64,000 nt of DNA from Usnea hakonensis. Lineage: Eukaryota > Ascomycota > Lecanoromycetes > Lecanorales > Parmeliaceae. Below the pieces are notes generated by a model. It was not told the origin of the DNA. It saw only the letters and a list, made by a program, of their open reading frames with translations, and ran no database searches. Position numbers and translations under genes: made by a program. The stretch is from the NCBI GenBank assembly GCA_013423325.1, contig BLJB01000174.1:85837-149836 (forward strand), in the 5' to 3' direction. Of the stretch, positions 34,571-46,335 are shown piece by piece (position 1 is the first letter of the stretch; each line of letters begins with the position of its first letter).

Positions 34571-35624
34571 TCAGACCTGTGGTCTTTGGGGATCTACTGT
34601 GCCTTTGCTTTTGGCCGTCTCAGGGATACCTTCGCCCTTGGTGCTCTTTCCAGGATTGTCGGTAATGTTCGTGGAGTGCTTAGTGTCAGTGTTTGCAAGT
34701 CCTTCCTGCTTTCCCGATTGTGTGGTCATGTCCCCCACCGGTTTGGATGCAGCGGCCTGATATTTAGTGTTAGCAAATCGTTATCTTCAAAGACGTCACA
34801 AGGGTGTGCAATTGATACCAGGTCTTTGTCGCTAGGGTCCTGTTCTGGATTCTGAGCCTCGCCTTGTTTTTCGCCATAATGGCTCTCGATCCGCTTCTTG
34901 TTGAACCCCTTCGCATCTGGAATGTGTTTTCGTGTATCGCCTTGTTCGCCCTCCTTAGTACCACCACTAGTGGCCCCCTTGAATTGTACTCCTTCCACAT
35001 CTTGACCACCTTCCTTCTCATGGATAGCGTTCGCCGAGCCTTCCTCGTCTGAGGTACCCTGCTCTGCATCCTGACTGCTGGGATCGTCGGAGCTAGCTTC
35101 ATCCCCCTCACCCTCTTTTGACGCTTCCTCGCCGCTTTCACTTGAATCTTCACCCTTTCCCTCTCCGGACCCTCCATCTTCATTCGAATCGCCTTCTTCG
35201 TCGTGCTCATTATGCTCCTCATGTTCCCCATGACCTCCGTGTCCGTGCTTTTCAGGATGTTGGATCCGCTCGATTTGCGGCTGCATCAGGTAATACACTG
35301 ATGGTAAGGTAACGGCTAAAGATACAATGGCCCTGCACGTAGAGTCAGATTCTCCCGTGTTCCAAATATATTGAGTAAGTTCGACGCGTCAACAAGAATT
35401 CCGGTTTTGTAGCTGGCAGGAATGCTAATACGGCATCAGAGCAGGACAAGAGCGTACCAAGGTAAGTCTCCTGCCATAATTGAAGATTGTTGGCTACCAT
35501 GACCTCCTTCACTAGCATACGTGCGTCGTTGTAGTGGTCGCCATGTTTGTGAGTTTCTAGAAGCTCGTGCAGATTGGGCGAACAATCTTGGAGTCCAGCG
35601 AGAGGAAGCTCTAGCGATTACCAT
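34571..35624 (-). CDS. Acidic mitochondrial protein of unknown function, one membrane span
   Basis: Conserved filamentous-fungal protein, function unknown. Three exons: 35624-35458, 35332-34819 and 34756-34571, giving 288 residues. The N-terminus is Arg/Ser-rich without acids (ARASSRWTPRLFAQSARA), a typical mitochondrial presequence, then a short hydrophobic segment DLPWAIVSLAVTLPSVYYL rebuilt across the first intron. After that comes a His/Gly/Glu-rich run (HGHGGHGEHEEH) and a long Glu/Asp/Ser/Lys-rich tail. The last exon holds the most conserved part, with GKQEGLANTDTKHST and ending in GTVDPQRPQV. I expect an inner-membrane protein with a charged soluble tail. It faces CAND1 across a 508-bp divergent promoter. 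Confidence 0.78.
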
Positions 35625-36132
35625 TCTGGAGGAAGTAAAGGAATCCCTGATATATATTACGAAGCAGAAGAAGAGACAATGTACGAGGGGTAGTTGGATC
35701 TTGCGTAGCAAGGGTCAATGGCCGAGAATTGGTATATGCGGCGATGAAAGCCTGAGGTTGGGAGCTGTTACTCCGTAGAGCTTAGAAAATCAGAAAAGTC
35801 CGTCATCGGGCCGGCTAAAACCCGGAGCTACTAGTACTACTCGATAGGAAGTGAAGTGTTGATTATTGACATTTGGGATTCTATTTTGCACACAACCGAC
35901 CTACAGTGTTGTTAAGAGTATTAACGCTCACAGACAGATTAAAAAGCTTCTATAATTTCGAGTTTGCACTTGTCCTGCGTTTTAGCCTCCAATTTATCCT
36001 TTCCCCCTCAAATTCAAAAGTCCAAGCTTGAACTCCGACCTCCAAGCTCATTTGTATGTTTCGGATCTTTACAAAAATCCGGTTGCATCCTCTCCTATGT
36101 TCTGACGAAGCTTTCGATCACACAATCTCATA
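35625..36132. promoter_or_regulatory. Divergent promoter, mitochondrial protein/CAND1
   Basis: 508 bp between two start codons facing away from each other. No specific motif singled out. Confidence 0.5.
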
Positions 36133-39100
36133 ATGGCGCCCTCTCTACCCCAGAATCCTACGCCCGCTCAAGCTTTGGCGTTGCTGCCAAAGCTTAGTGA
36201 TGCCGACGCTGATCTTCGTTACATGTCACTGAATGATCTTTACAATACTTTGAATGCTGGAGCATCTACTTTCCTTAACAACGACTATCACACAAGTGCT
36301 AAGATCATCGATGGCGTACTCCAGACTCTGGACGACCAGAACGGGGAGGTTCAAAATCAAGCCATTAAATGGTAGGGTCTGCTGCTGTTCACACTGAATG
36401 TTGCTACTGACAACTGGACACAGCGTTAGTGCCCTCGTCCTCAAATTACCACCAGATATCCTTGCACCATTTGTTCACCGAGTTTCGAACATCAAAACTA
36501 CGCATTCGGTAGATACCTCAGTGCCTTCAACGGCTTTAAGAACCTTCATAACCGCATTTCCAAGGCCGTTGCCGGGTCTGCCTCCTTCAGGAAAATCTCA
36601 AGATGCCTATTCTGCCATCAGTAGAGTTTTGATACCGCGTTTGCTGGGCTACATAGTTATACCGCATGGTCTGGAGAATCTGCCCAGCCCACCGCCAGGA
36701 ATGCTGGAAATCGGCTCAGAGAAGGGTGCGAACAGCGATGCCGTTGATATTCTTATTGAGGTCGTGAGATGTTTCGGACCTATGCTTCAAGATCCTGAAA
36801 AACAAGCATTCCAAAAGGCCATCATGAACATCCTAGATGACGATCGAACTGGTTCCGTCATAAAGAAGAAGGCGGTGGTGGCTATCTCGATACTTGCGGT
36901 CTACATGTCCGACCGCCTGCTCAGTACTTTCGTATCCAGCACAATCGAGAGCCTTCGAGGTAGCCATCTGACATCGTCAAAACGACGACTATTTATTACA
37001 ATGATTGGCTCTCTCTCGAGGTCAATACCCCAGAGATTAGGTCCATACCTGAAGTCTTTGGCTCCGTTTGTTCTCAGTGCTCTCAGCGAACAAGAGTACG
37101 AGGAATACATTGAAGAGCTCGCTGAGGAGGGTGCACCCAATCTTGAGGTTGAAGAAGTTCGAGAAGCAGCGCTAGTAGCTTTAGAAGGATTTCTCTCATC
37201 CTGCAGTAGCGATATGCGCATGTTCACAGACGAGTCAATTGAGGCTGCGTTACGATACGTCGTCTACGACCCTAATACGACCATTGATGAAGATGACGAA
37301 GACATGGGAGGCACACAGGATGATGATGACGCTAAAGATGAGACCAATAGCCTCGGCGACGATGAAGAAGACTTTGAGGAAGATGCCGCTATGAGTGATG
37401 ATGACGATGCTAGCTGGAAGGTTCGTCGATGTGCAGCAAAGGCGCTTTACGCTATCATATCAACTCGAAGCAATGGTGACCTCCTGGATAATGGCATCCT
37501 ATATGACAAGGTGGCTCCAGTCCTGATCAGTCGGTTCAAGGAGAGGGAAGAGAATGTTAGACTTGAAATTCTTGCTACTTTAGCGTCCTTGATCCGAAAG
37601 ACCGGGGAAGGAGTCTCGGTTTTGAGCAGAAGCGTCGACGAGGAAATCGATTTCACCGCAGAGTATGCTTCGCGTTCACGCAAGCGGCGAAGAGTAGATA
37701 GCGATGCTGGCACGTTCGACGCGCCAGGTATCCTCCCGTCTTCCATGGGTCTTAGTTCTCCTGCACTCTCACCTTCTCCAGTTTCCGGGCCAAAAGCGGA
37801 CCTCGTTCGACTGAGCCCAGCAATTGTTCGCGGCGTATCCAAGTTGCTGAAGCAAAACTCAATACCGACAAAACAGGCATCGGTTACCCTTCTCCGTGAC
37901 CTAGTTCTGGTACTGAACGGTGGTCTATCAGACAGTTTGGGCAAGGTTATAGAGCCACTGCTTGATGCAGTTAAGTCCTCCGGAGCTACTGCAGTTGTTT
38001 CTGCATCGACATCAGTAGGAGGAGCAGCGGCAGCCAGTGGCAGTAAGATGCGAATCGAGGCTCTGCAGCTCATCAGTGCGATCTGTGACACGCATTCATC
38101 CAAGGTTGTGGCACCCTACATTGGATCAATCGTTCCTAGCATCGTCATGGCTATCAAAGATAAGTATTACAAGATTTCGAGCGAGGCTCTGCTAGCAATC
38201 GAGAGCTTGATTAAGATACTAACGCCCCCTCGTTCCGCTGGCTCAGAGCAGCAACGAAAGTTGCACATTGGGAGTATCTATGATGCCATAGCTACGCGTG
38301 CGGTAGCCACTGATGCTGACTTGGAAGTTCGGCAACGAGCTATACATGCTTTTGGTGTACTTCTTGCGCGTACCTCAGGCTCGAGCAACGTCAAGCTCCT
38401 AACGACTACTAATAAATCTAAGGCGCTTGGTATTCTCCAAGATCGACTCAAGAACGAGACGACGCGTCTCTCTGCTGTCAAAGCGGTTGATCTAGTGGTG
38501 GCATCCGCTATTGACCACAGCGACGTTCAGCCTGCTTGGGCACGAGGCGTGGCGCTAGAATTGGGAGCTCAGCTACGCAAAGCGGATAGAAGTCTTCGTG
38601 GGGCAAGTCTTGCAGCACTAAGGAATTTCGTATCCAATTCAATCGCTCTCGCGAGTCTCGATGACGACACGGTCTACAACTTGGCAGGAATGCTTCAACC
38701 ATTGGTAAACTCAAATGACCTCAACCTCCTTGGTCCGGCTATGTCAATCCTTGGTAAGCTCGTCAAACGTTGTCCTAAAAAGGTTGTCAATACCGACCTA
38801 AACAATGCTCTGTGTGGGGTCGTCCTTTCTCCTTTAGGGGGCGCCGTCTTCGACTCTTATCTGGGGCTAGTGAAAATAATTGGAGATCAGGCGGTAGGGC
38901 AACCATTGATGCAAGGCCTACTGCAGAATGTTGGCGTATCCGGCGATCCAGCTATAGTGGGAAAAGCAATTGGCACTCTTTTGATATCTGGGGGCTCGAC
39001 AGTGGGCGTAAAGATCAGTGACTTCGCTGGTGAATTGAGGTCTTCGAAAGACGGCAAACGCAAATGTCTAGCTCTGTCAGTACTTGGGGAAGCAGGCCTA

Positions 39101-40355
39101 CGCCTAGGATCATCGTCACCCTTGGAACCAAACGTGTTCACGGATCACTTCAGCTCCAAGTCTGACAATGTACCTCGCGCTGCAGCAATAGCGCTTGGTA
39201 GAGCAGGAGCAGGCAACATCGACACCTATTTGCCGATCATACTGTCAAATTCGGGTCAAGCAGGCAATTTGCAATATTTGTCACTTCACTCTATCAAAGA
39301 GATCTTACAGCATGCCGGTAAAGCTCATTCAGACATTTCACCATACACCAGGGAAATTTGGAACCAACTTTTGGTATCGTCGCAGGCAGAGGACAACAAG
39401 GCCATAGGGGCCGAATGCATTGGAAGATTGACAATCATCGAGCCCAAGACGTTCCTACCTTTGCTCCAGGTAAATTTGTTTGCTGATTGTGTTTTGTTAT
39501 GATGCTGACCCGAGCATTCCAGAGCTATCTTCAAAACCCAACGCCGACAGTCAGGGGCATGGTCATTCAGGCAATCCGCTTCACTTTTGCGGAAAGTGAT
39601 GACGCCTATGACGAAGTCCTCAAGCCCGTTCTTGTACAGATGCTCACAACGATGCTCAATGATCCAAATATAGAAAATCGACGACTTGCGCTAACCACTT
39701 TAAATTCCGCCACGGCCAACAAATCAGACATTGTTCTGCCTCAACTGGCACAGCTAATTCCACTAGTGATGAAGGAGTCACGTGTTAATTCAGATCTCAT
39801 ACGTGAGGTTCAGATGGGACCATTCAAGCATAAGGTCGATGATGGTCTTGAACTACGCAAGGTGAGGAACCCTTTGTGCATAACATGCACGCACCAGCTG
39901 ACGTCTCTGTACAGAGCGCGTATGAGACCCTGTACTCGCTAATGGAGAACGCATACGCACGCATCAACCCGCTCGAGCTCTTTGATCGTGTCATTGCAGG
40001 AGTAGAGGACGAGCATGAGATTAAGGTTCTTTGCAATCTCATGTTGACGAAGCTGATCGTTCTTGACCCGGAAGAGATGGTGCGACGTTTAGACGCCATT
40101 GCCGAACGCTTCCGAGCAATTCTAGCTTCCAAGCCCAAGGAGAACTCGGTCAAACAAGAGATGGAGAAGGCAGCGGAAGCCAGCAAAGGAGTACTCAAGG
40201 TTACAGTCTTGCTCCACAATGCATTTCCAGCGGCCTCGGCCACGGCAGCGAACGTGCAAGGTCAGGCATGGAAAGCTTACTGGGAGTGGGTTGGAAAGGA
40301 TTTCAAGCCACAGTTCACGGCTGTTGAGAATGAAGTCAAGAGCCAGGCTGCCTAG
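36133..40355 (+). CDS. Cullin-associated NEDD8-dissociated protein 1 (CAND1/TIP120)
   Basis: HEAT-repeat solenoid that binds un-neddylated cullins and exchanges SCF substrate receptors. Four exons: 36133-36371, 36424-39469, 39523-39861 and 39915-40355, giving 1354 residues, full length for fungal CAND1. Introns of 52-53 nt join as AIKC|VSALVLKL, LLQ|SYLQNPTPTVRG and LRK|SAYETLYSLM. The N-terminal HEAT array begins at residue 20. An acidic Asp/Glu loop lies near 375-420, as in orthologs, and the TIP120 C-terminal domain covers the last 350 residues (DDGLELRKSAYETLY). In Aspergillus nidulans this protein is split into two genes (CandA-N and CandA-C); here it is one intact gene. It heads a run of three cullin-ligase regulators. 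Confidence 0.93.
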
Positions 40356-41578
40356 GGAAGTCATGGGGATTGCGAGCGTTGATCACGTTTATCTGTACAA
40401 AGCCAAATCCCAACCAGAGATGTGACGGGGGAAACAAGATGGAGAGCGCAAGACGCAGGCAATGTGAAAATTATCGCTTCGAGCGGATGGACAAGATACT
40501 GTGTTGCATGCGTTGTCTTTTAGAAGACATAGCAAGCATGCAATAAGGTAATCTTCGAGCATGATGGATATTCCGCATTCTTGCTCACATGAGAACAATT
40601 GAGTGACGGTGAAACAGATGTCGATTTGCTTAGTAGTTAGTCCACGGGTCCTATAATCAATAATAATAGGAACAATCAATTTGCCATAGCTACAAATCTC
40701 TGTCACACGACGGTTTTGTTCACTTGTCATTTATAAAACACGTGACTTTTCTGGACCCTTTTTTCGGACGTACTTTATCTTATGACCGATAAGCCCTCTG
40801 CCGGCTCCCCACACACCCACACCATCACTCACCTGTTTGTTCATCAGACTACCGAGCACTCTACTCATGGCTGCAAACCAGCTCTCTACTTAATTGTGCA
40901 TCGTAAGATAGTTACTTTACTTTCCACCCTTCTCAGGGTTATGAAAGAAGTCATTATCATCATTATCAACCAACCTAAAGTACCTTACCTACCTACCTTA
41001 CCTTACCTTATCCACTATTCAAAGTGGCTTGGCGGAGAAATTACCTTACCTACTGCCTAAGCCTGAAGTGCGAGTACGCCAAGACTGTTTGTTCCCCACA
41101 TCCTCATACTACCTACCTTACCTTACCTACTACCTTACTTTACTGTAGCCCTACGAAGCTCTTCCACTCCACCTTCCGCCCTGTTTGTCGGCTTCTCACA
41201 TACAACGCATCGCATCAAACATTTCTCCTCATTTCTCCTCAATTCTACTCATTTCGATCAATCACATCACTTGGCTAACACTGCCATCTCTGAAGTATCT
41301 AGGCTTTCACTCCCTCATTGACACATCTGCCCCTCACTGGCAACGTCCACGCTCCCTTTCCTCACCTCACTACTGAGACCACATCTATTGACCTCTTTCA
41401 AGCTCTCAAAAAAAGTCTCCAAAGACAAAGCTGCCAGTGCTGATCGTTGCCTCTCCCAGCTGTTCAGCACAGCATCTCCAATCGTCTCCTCGTGAGACTT
41501 CAAACCAACAAATCCATCATCCTGGCAGGGAACAAGAGAAGGAGCCTCTCCACTCAGGGAGGCGGCCTTTTGAACAGA
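40356..41578. promoter_or_regulatory. PP2C upstream region with CTTAC/CTACC repeats
   Basis: 1.2 kb holding the CAND1 3' UTR and PP2C promoter/leader. The strand reading toward PP2C is pyrimidine-rich, with repeated ACCTT/CTTAC pentamers at about 40978-41010, 41041-41053 and 41108-41143. The last 130 nt before the ATG are open in the PP2C frame but without an upstream ATG. Confidence 0.5.
40978..41143. repeat. Interrupted CTTAC/CTACC pentamer clusters
   Basis: Three clusters of imperfect CTTAC and CTACC pentamers in 165 bp upstream of the PP2C gene. Degenerate, so more likely a promoter pyrimidine tract than a young microsatellite. Confidence 0.6.
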
Positions 41579-43445
41579 ATGTTTGGTAGCTCAAGTAGCC
41601 CGACAAAAGAGCACCATGAAAGCCCCATCGCGTCACACCCCGCAGCGAAGCCTCCTTCTGGTCCTGGGAGTATACCCGGCGGTCTGAATCTAAACGCCGT
41701 CAATGAAGATGGTGTCGATGATGACGGTCGAAATACTTTGAGCTCCCCAACAGGCAGGAAATCGCAGGACGAGGTAAGCCACAATGGCGAAAAGAAGCGG
41801 AGGAGTAGCGGGATAGCGAAGGCCGGTGCGCTGTTTTCGAGTGCCAAAAACTCATTTCACATCCACAACTCCCCAAATTCGACGCCCGAGGATAGTCAAT
41901 TGGTGCCCCAAGCGACGGCTTTACAAAAGCTTGGGAAGACGGATCCAGCATTGAGTGTACCTCAAGGTTCTCTCAACAATTCCGCTGGAGAGTCACGCCC
42001 GGGACCCCGGTCTACATTCCGTGTTGGAGTCACAGAAGACAAGAACAAGAAGTGCAGACGAACTATGGAGGATACCCATGCCTACCTCTACAACTTTTTG
42101 AGCACGCCCGCTCCCAACATTAGCTCGGACTCGGAATCAATGTCCAGTAGTATGAAGAGCCAACTATCAAAAGATACTCATAAGTCTAGCAGTAGCTTGT
42201 CTACCAGTCCTCCGCCAAGCTCGCATGTTGTCGAGACTGACAACGGTTATTTTGCCATCTTTGACGGCCATGCCGGTACCTTTGCTGCAGACTGGTGTGG
42301 AAAGAAGCTACATGTCCTGTTAGAAGATATGATACGGAAGAACCCGAACACCCCCGTTCCGGAACTGCTGGATCAAACATTCACCAATGTTGACCAGCAA
42401 CTAGACAAGCTGCCCCTCAAAAACAGCGGATGCACGGCCATATGTGCCGTTCTGAGATGGGAAGATAGAATACCGAACTCGAATTCGGCTACAGGCTCTA
42501 CTGCAATTGCACCTGCTGCTGCTGCTGCGGTTAAAGCTGCCTCGGAACCGCCGGCATCAGATAGCAAGTCCGATGTCTCGCAGAATCCAACGCCACAGGG
42601 CAAGTCTGCTCTGCCAGGCTTTGCATCGACTACGCCGATGCCAAAACTTCAGAACTCCGCATCTCGTCAGCGTGTGTTGTACACTGCAAATGTTGGCGAT
42701 GCACGCATTGTACTCTGCCGCAACGGAAAAGCTTTACGGTTATCTTATGATCACAAAGGCAGCGACGAAAACGAAGGAAAACGGATTTCGAATGCTGGAG
42801 GCTTGATTCTTAACAACCGCGTGAACGGTGTGTTAGCTGTGACTAGAGCACTAGGTGATGCGTACATGAAGGACTTAGTTACAGGCCACCCATATACTAC
42901 GGAAACAGTCATACAAGCCGACATTGACGAGTTCTTGATATTAGCGTGTGATGGAGTAAGCTGGCAACTTCATGCGGACCTTCGATCAATTGCTGACATG
43001 TTTTCAGTTGTGGGACGTGTGCACCGACCAAGAAGCCGTCGACCTGATCCGCCACACCCACGACCCCCAGCAGGCCTCAAGACTTCTTGTCGACCACGCT
43101 CTTGCCCGTTTCTCCACTGACAATCTTTCCTGCATGGTTGTCCGCTTCGATAACGGCAAATTGCAGCAAACTGTTGAACGAAAGACAGAACCCATCGGCG
43201 TCGAAGGTGATCCGCCGTCTATCAGGGCAGGTGGTATTAGCGAGGCAGACGCCATTGTGGGAGAGGCAAGGAAAAGTATGGGCGATGTTGGGCACGTGCT
43301 ACATAGTGATGTCCGCTCTGAAGAGGGTGTAGAGGAGGACAAGGCAAGGATTAGTCAAGAGATCATTCGAGAGGAGGAGGAAAAGGAAGTAGGGCCCGAG
43401 GTTGATGCCGACGGTCTGAAAAATGTGCAAGCCCGGGCATCCTGA
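41579..43445 (+). CDS. PP2C-type Ser/Thr protein phosphatase
   Basis: Metal-dependent phosphatase of the PPM/PP2C family, nearest to yeast Ptc1, which switches off MAP-kinase signalling. Exons 41579-42955 and 43008-43445 give 604 residues; the 52-nt intron joins LACDG|LWDVCTD, a conserved metal-site motif. Residues 1-145 are Ser/Pro-rich. The catalytic core begins at RVGVTEDKNKKCRRTMED; the metal-binding DGHAG is at 229-233, ANVGDAR and VTRALGD follow, and DNLSCMVVRF closes the fold. A Ser/Ala/Pro insert of about 60 residues interrupts the core near 300-360. The C-terminal 90 residues are Glu-rich. The start MFGSSSSP was chosen because upstream in-frame codons lack an ATG. Confidence 0.92.
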
Positions 43446-43765
43446 GTGAGGACCGTGGCCCTTTCATTCGAAATGTTATTCTTTGAGCAAAAGAACGGGA
43501 AGGGGGGCACTGGTTGGCTCCTTTCAATCATGTGGCTTCGATTCAGCAAGTCTAGCAATGGCTGGTAGTGAATTGTCTTGAGCAATGGAGTCAGAAGGGA
43601 GGGTTCTGCGAAATCTATTGCAGAAAGAGCAATTTCGCTATGTAAACTAGATCATAGGACACGAATTGCAAAACAAATGATCAAAGGGCAACGACTCAAC
43701 GAGCGCTACATTACTTTAGACTCGGAAATACCGACTCCCTGACTTTTTAGACTTCACCTTTAGAG
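43446..43765. promoter_or_regulatory. PP2C 3' end and SAF1 promoter
   Basis: 320 bp between two plus-strand genes. No feature beyond a presumed terminator and promoter. Confidence 0.4.
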
Positions 43766-46063
43766 ATGGCATCTTCAATATCACTCCAAGACCTTCGTAA
43801 ACTCCCCGCATTTAGCTGCAATTTTTACTTACTGACTAGCTATAGCTTCTGACATTCTCTACAGCATTTTTCCCTACCTTAGCGCTGCCGACTTCTTAAG
43901 CTTCACAACCGTTACTGTAAAATTCTTGCTCTTTCAGGCGCTACAGTCTCTTACTGACACAAGCACCCAGAAATATCTTCATACCTACCACCAAGACCCT
44001 AGCTTCTGGCATGCTATCACCCGCAGGACCTTCCGCATTCCAGACCAACCCCTGCTCCAGGGTGCGCGCTGGCAATGGCTCTACAAGAAGCTGCTCACAC
44101 AAACCCGGCTCTACACATGGGGTGACAACAAGAGTGGAAACCTGGGACATGAGAATCCAGGACCGCAGATTCAGAGGTCGAGTCCTCGTGCTGTGGGACA
44201 AGGGCATGCGTGGAGGACTGAAGCTGGAAGTGCAGGATGGCCAAAGCAGCCAGTGATTGGTGAAGACGTAGGCATCGTGGCTGACGTGCAGTGCGGGTGA
44301 GTGATACCAGAGATTCCGTTGCAGAAAACGGCTGATGTACGGTACGGAAGGGGATGGTCGACCACGATCCTCAATTCAATAGGAGCAATCTACATGTATG
44401 GCATCTTCGACGGACTCAGGTTTCACAGACGACTAGACCTGCAAAGACTGAGCTTTCCATCTGCGTATCCAACTACAACGAAGGCACGGTACGAGCCGAG
44501 TACTGCTATTCAGCAGTACTCGACAGGGCGCTCGAGCGTGCTGGGACTCTCGGACGATGGCAAGGTCTGGATGTGGGAGTCTGCGATTGGCTTTCAGATC
44601 AAGCTGGCTCATGTTGATATGGTAGGGAACAAGATCGACAGAGTAATCGCAGGTAAGCTGTCATCATCTAAGCCATCATGGAATATGGACGTCCTGACTA
44701 TCTGGACACAGGCTGGGACCGCAATTCAATGTACGTGACAAACATTGGTATCGTTTACTGGGCCTCTGTCCAAGACAGCGACGTGGTCCGAGGCGGGCGT
44801 CAAGAAAGACTTGCGGTAGCAGATACTATGCTCGTCGATTCCGTCACAATCCCCGGAACCAATTTCAGCCGAAAACGATACAATGGACGTGCTCCAGACG
44901 ACAGTCTCGAAGCCTGCATCGGGCAAGTAGTCCACCACATCGTGCTTGAAAATTGGATTGTTTTCACAACGGACCTCAACAAAATATATTGCTATCCTAC
45001 CATCTTCCCTATGCCTGCCATCAACATCCCAGAACCAATTGAACTCACTACTTTTTTTACTGCCAACTCTTCGGAAACATTCCAAATCCGTGACCTCCAA
45101 GGCTCCTTCATCCGCTTCGCCGTCTTCACGACTTCCGGTGCCATCTTTACAGCAGACAAAGACCTCCTCAATGCCTTCCACGATGCCTCGAAATCCCACA
45201 CTGCGCGTCCTTTACCATCTCCCGCCCGCCTCCTCTCTCCCTCATCAAACCCTATAATCTCCCTCGCTTACGGCGACCATCACTACCACGCCCTCCATTC
45301 CACCGGAACAATAACGTCCTATGGCCTTGAACCCCAAAGATGCGGGGCCCACGGCCTCGGCAACCGCTCAATCTCCCACCTCCGCGGCGTAACTCTTGAA
45401 GGCGGCGCTTTTGGCGGTGGTCGCCTACCCACGTCGCTGAACCCGACAATCTGGTTCGAACCCCTGATGCAGACTTGGCTGCAGGACATGAACGAAGCCG
45501 CCAGCCAGCCCGAAGCGCGCGAGAGGGGAAGAATGCTCCTGAACGGACACGCGGGCGCTTGTGAGGCGACGGGTCGCTACTTTGAGCAAAGGGGAGCCCG
45601 GTGGGAGGACGGTGTCACGGCGGAGGGCGAAATGGGCGCATATTTCGTCCTCAAGGTCGCCTCGGCGGGCTGGCATTCCGCCGCGCTCGTCCTGGTTGAC
45701 GAGGACAAGGCCGACGCCGCTAGGAAGTCTCACGTCGCTCGATCGCCGTCGCCGGCGTCTTCGCTCGCCGCCAGCGTCGACACGCAGGGGTTCGCGTACG
45801 AAGTCATCGATTCACCGGGGGAGCAGTTGGTGTTGGGGATCCAGTCCGTTGGGAACTGGGTTTGGGATCTGGGGCGCTGGTTTTTGGGCTTGACGGCGAG
45901 AGATGAGGCGAGGGGACAGCGGGCGGAAGGGGTTGAGAGAGATGGGATGGGTGGAGAAGGGGAGGATCAGGGGGTTGTGTATGATTGGAGTAGAGAGCCA
46001 TTCCCGAGGTTGAGGATGGAGGGTGGTGAGGCGATGCCTGGGGAGATTGCGGTAACGGAATGA
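43766..46063 (+). CDS. SAF1: F-box/RCC1-repeat protein, SCF-associated factor Saf1
   Basis: Substrate receptor of an SCF ubiquitin ligase; yeast Saf1 targets vacuolar/proteasomal substrates on entry into quiescence. Four exons: 43766-43796, 43846-44296, 44351-44652 and 44712-46063, giving 711 residues. The first junction creates the F-box QDLPSDILYSIFPYLSAADF (residues 8-27). RCC1-like blades follow: LYTWGDNKSGNLGH, DVQCGGWSTTIL (across intron 2), VWMWESAIGF, and SLAYGDHHYHALHSTG with AHGLGN near 510-540. The C-terminal 110 residues are charged and less conserved. A 21-nt stretch (43917-43937) inside exon 2 is bounded by GT and AG but keeps the frame and was left as coding. Convergent with DCN1 at 272 bp. 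Confidence 0.88.
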
Positions 46064-46335
46064 CGAGAGTAGGCGACATCAGAGCGCTATGAGTTTCCTT
46101 CAAGGGTGACAGTAACGGATTGAGAGGGGCGCAGTACATGAGTTCATGAAAGCATATTCTTAACATCCACTATTGGATAATAATGACATGGATCTATCCC
46201 TCCAGTCATGGAGGCATCATCGTGGTATCATTACGTCTTCACCACCAATCCAGAAGCCCGACCTGCTCTCCGGCTTCTAGCCACCACCATCATATCATGC
46301 TTTGTAATGTCGACGTCGACCTCAAAGGATACCTC

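Noticed and set aside
45449..45465. GGTTCGAACCCC, B-box-like
   Set aside because: Inside the SAF1 C-terminal coding exon; no tRNA fold.
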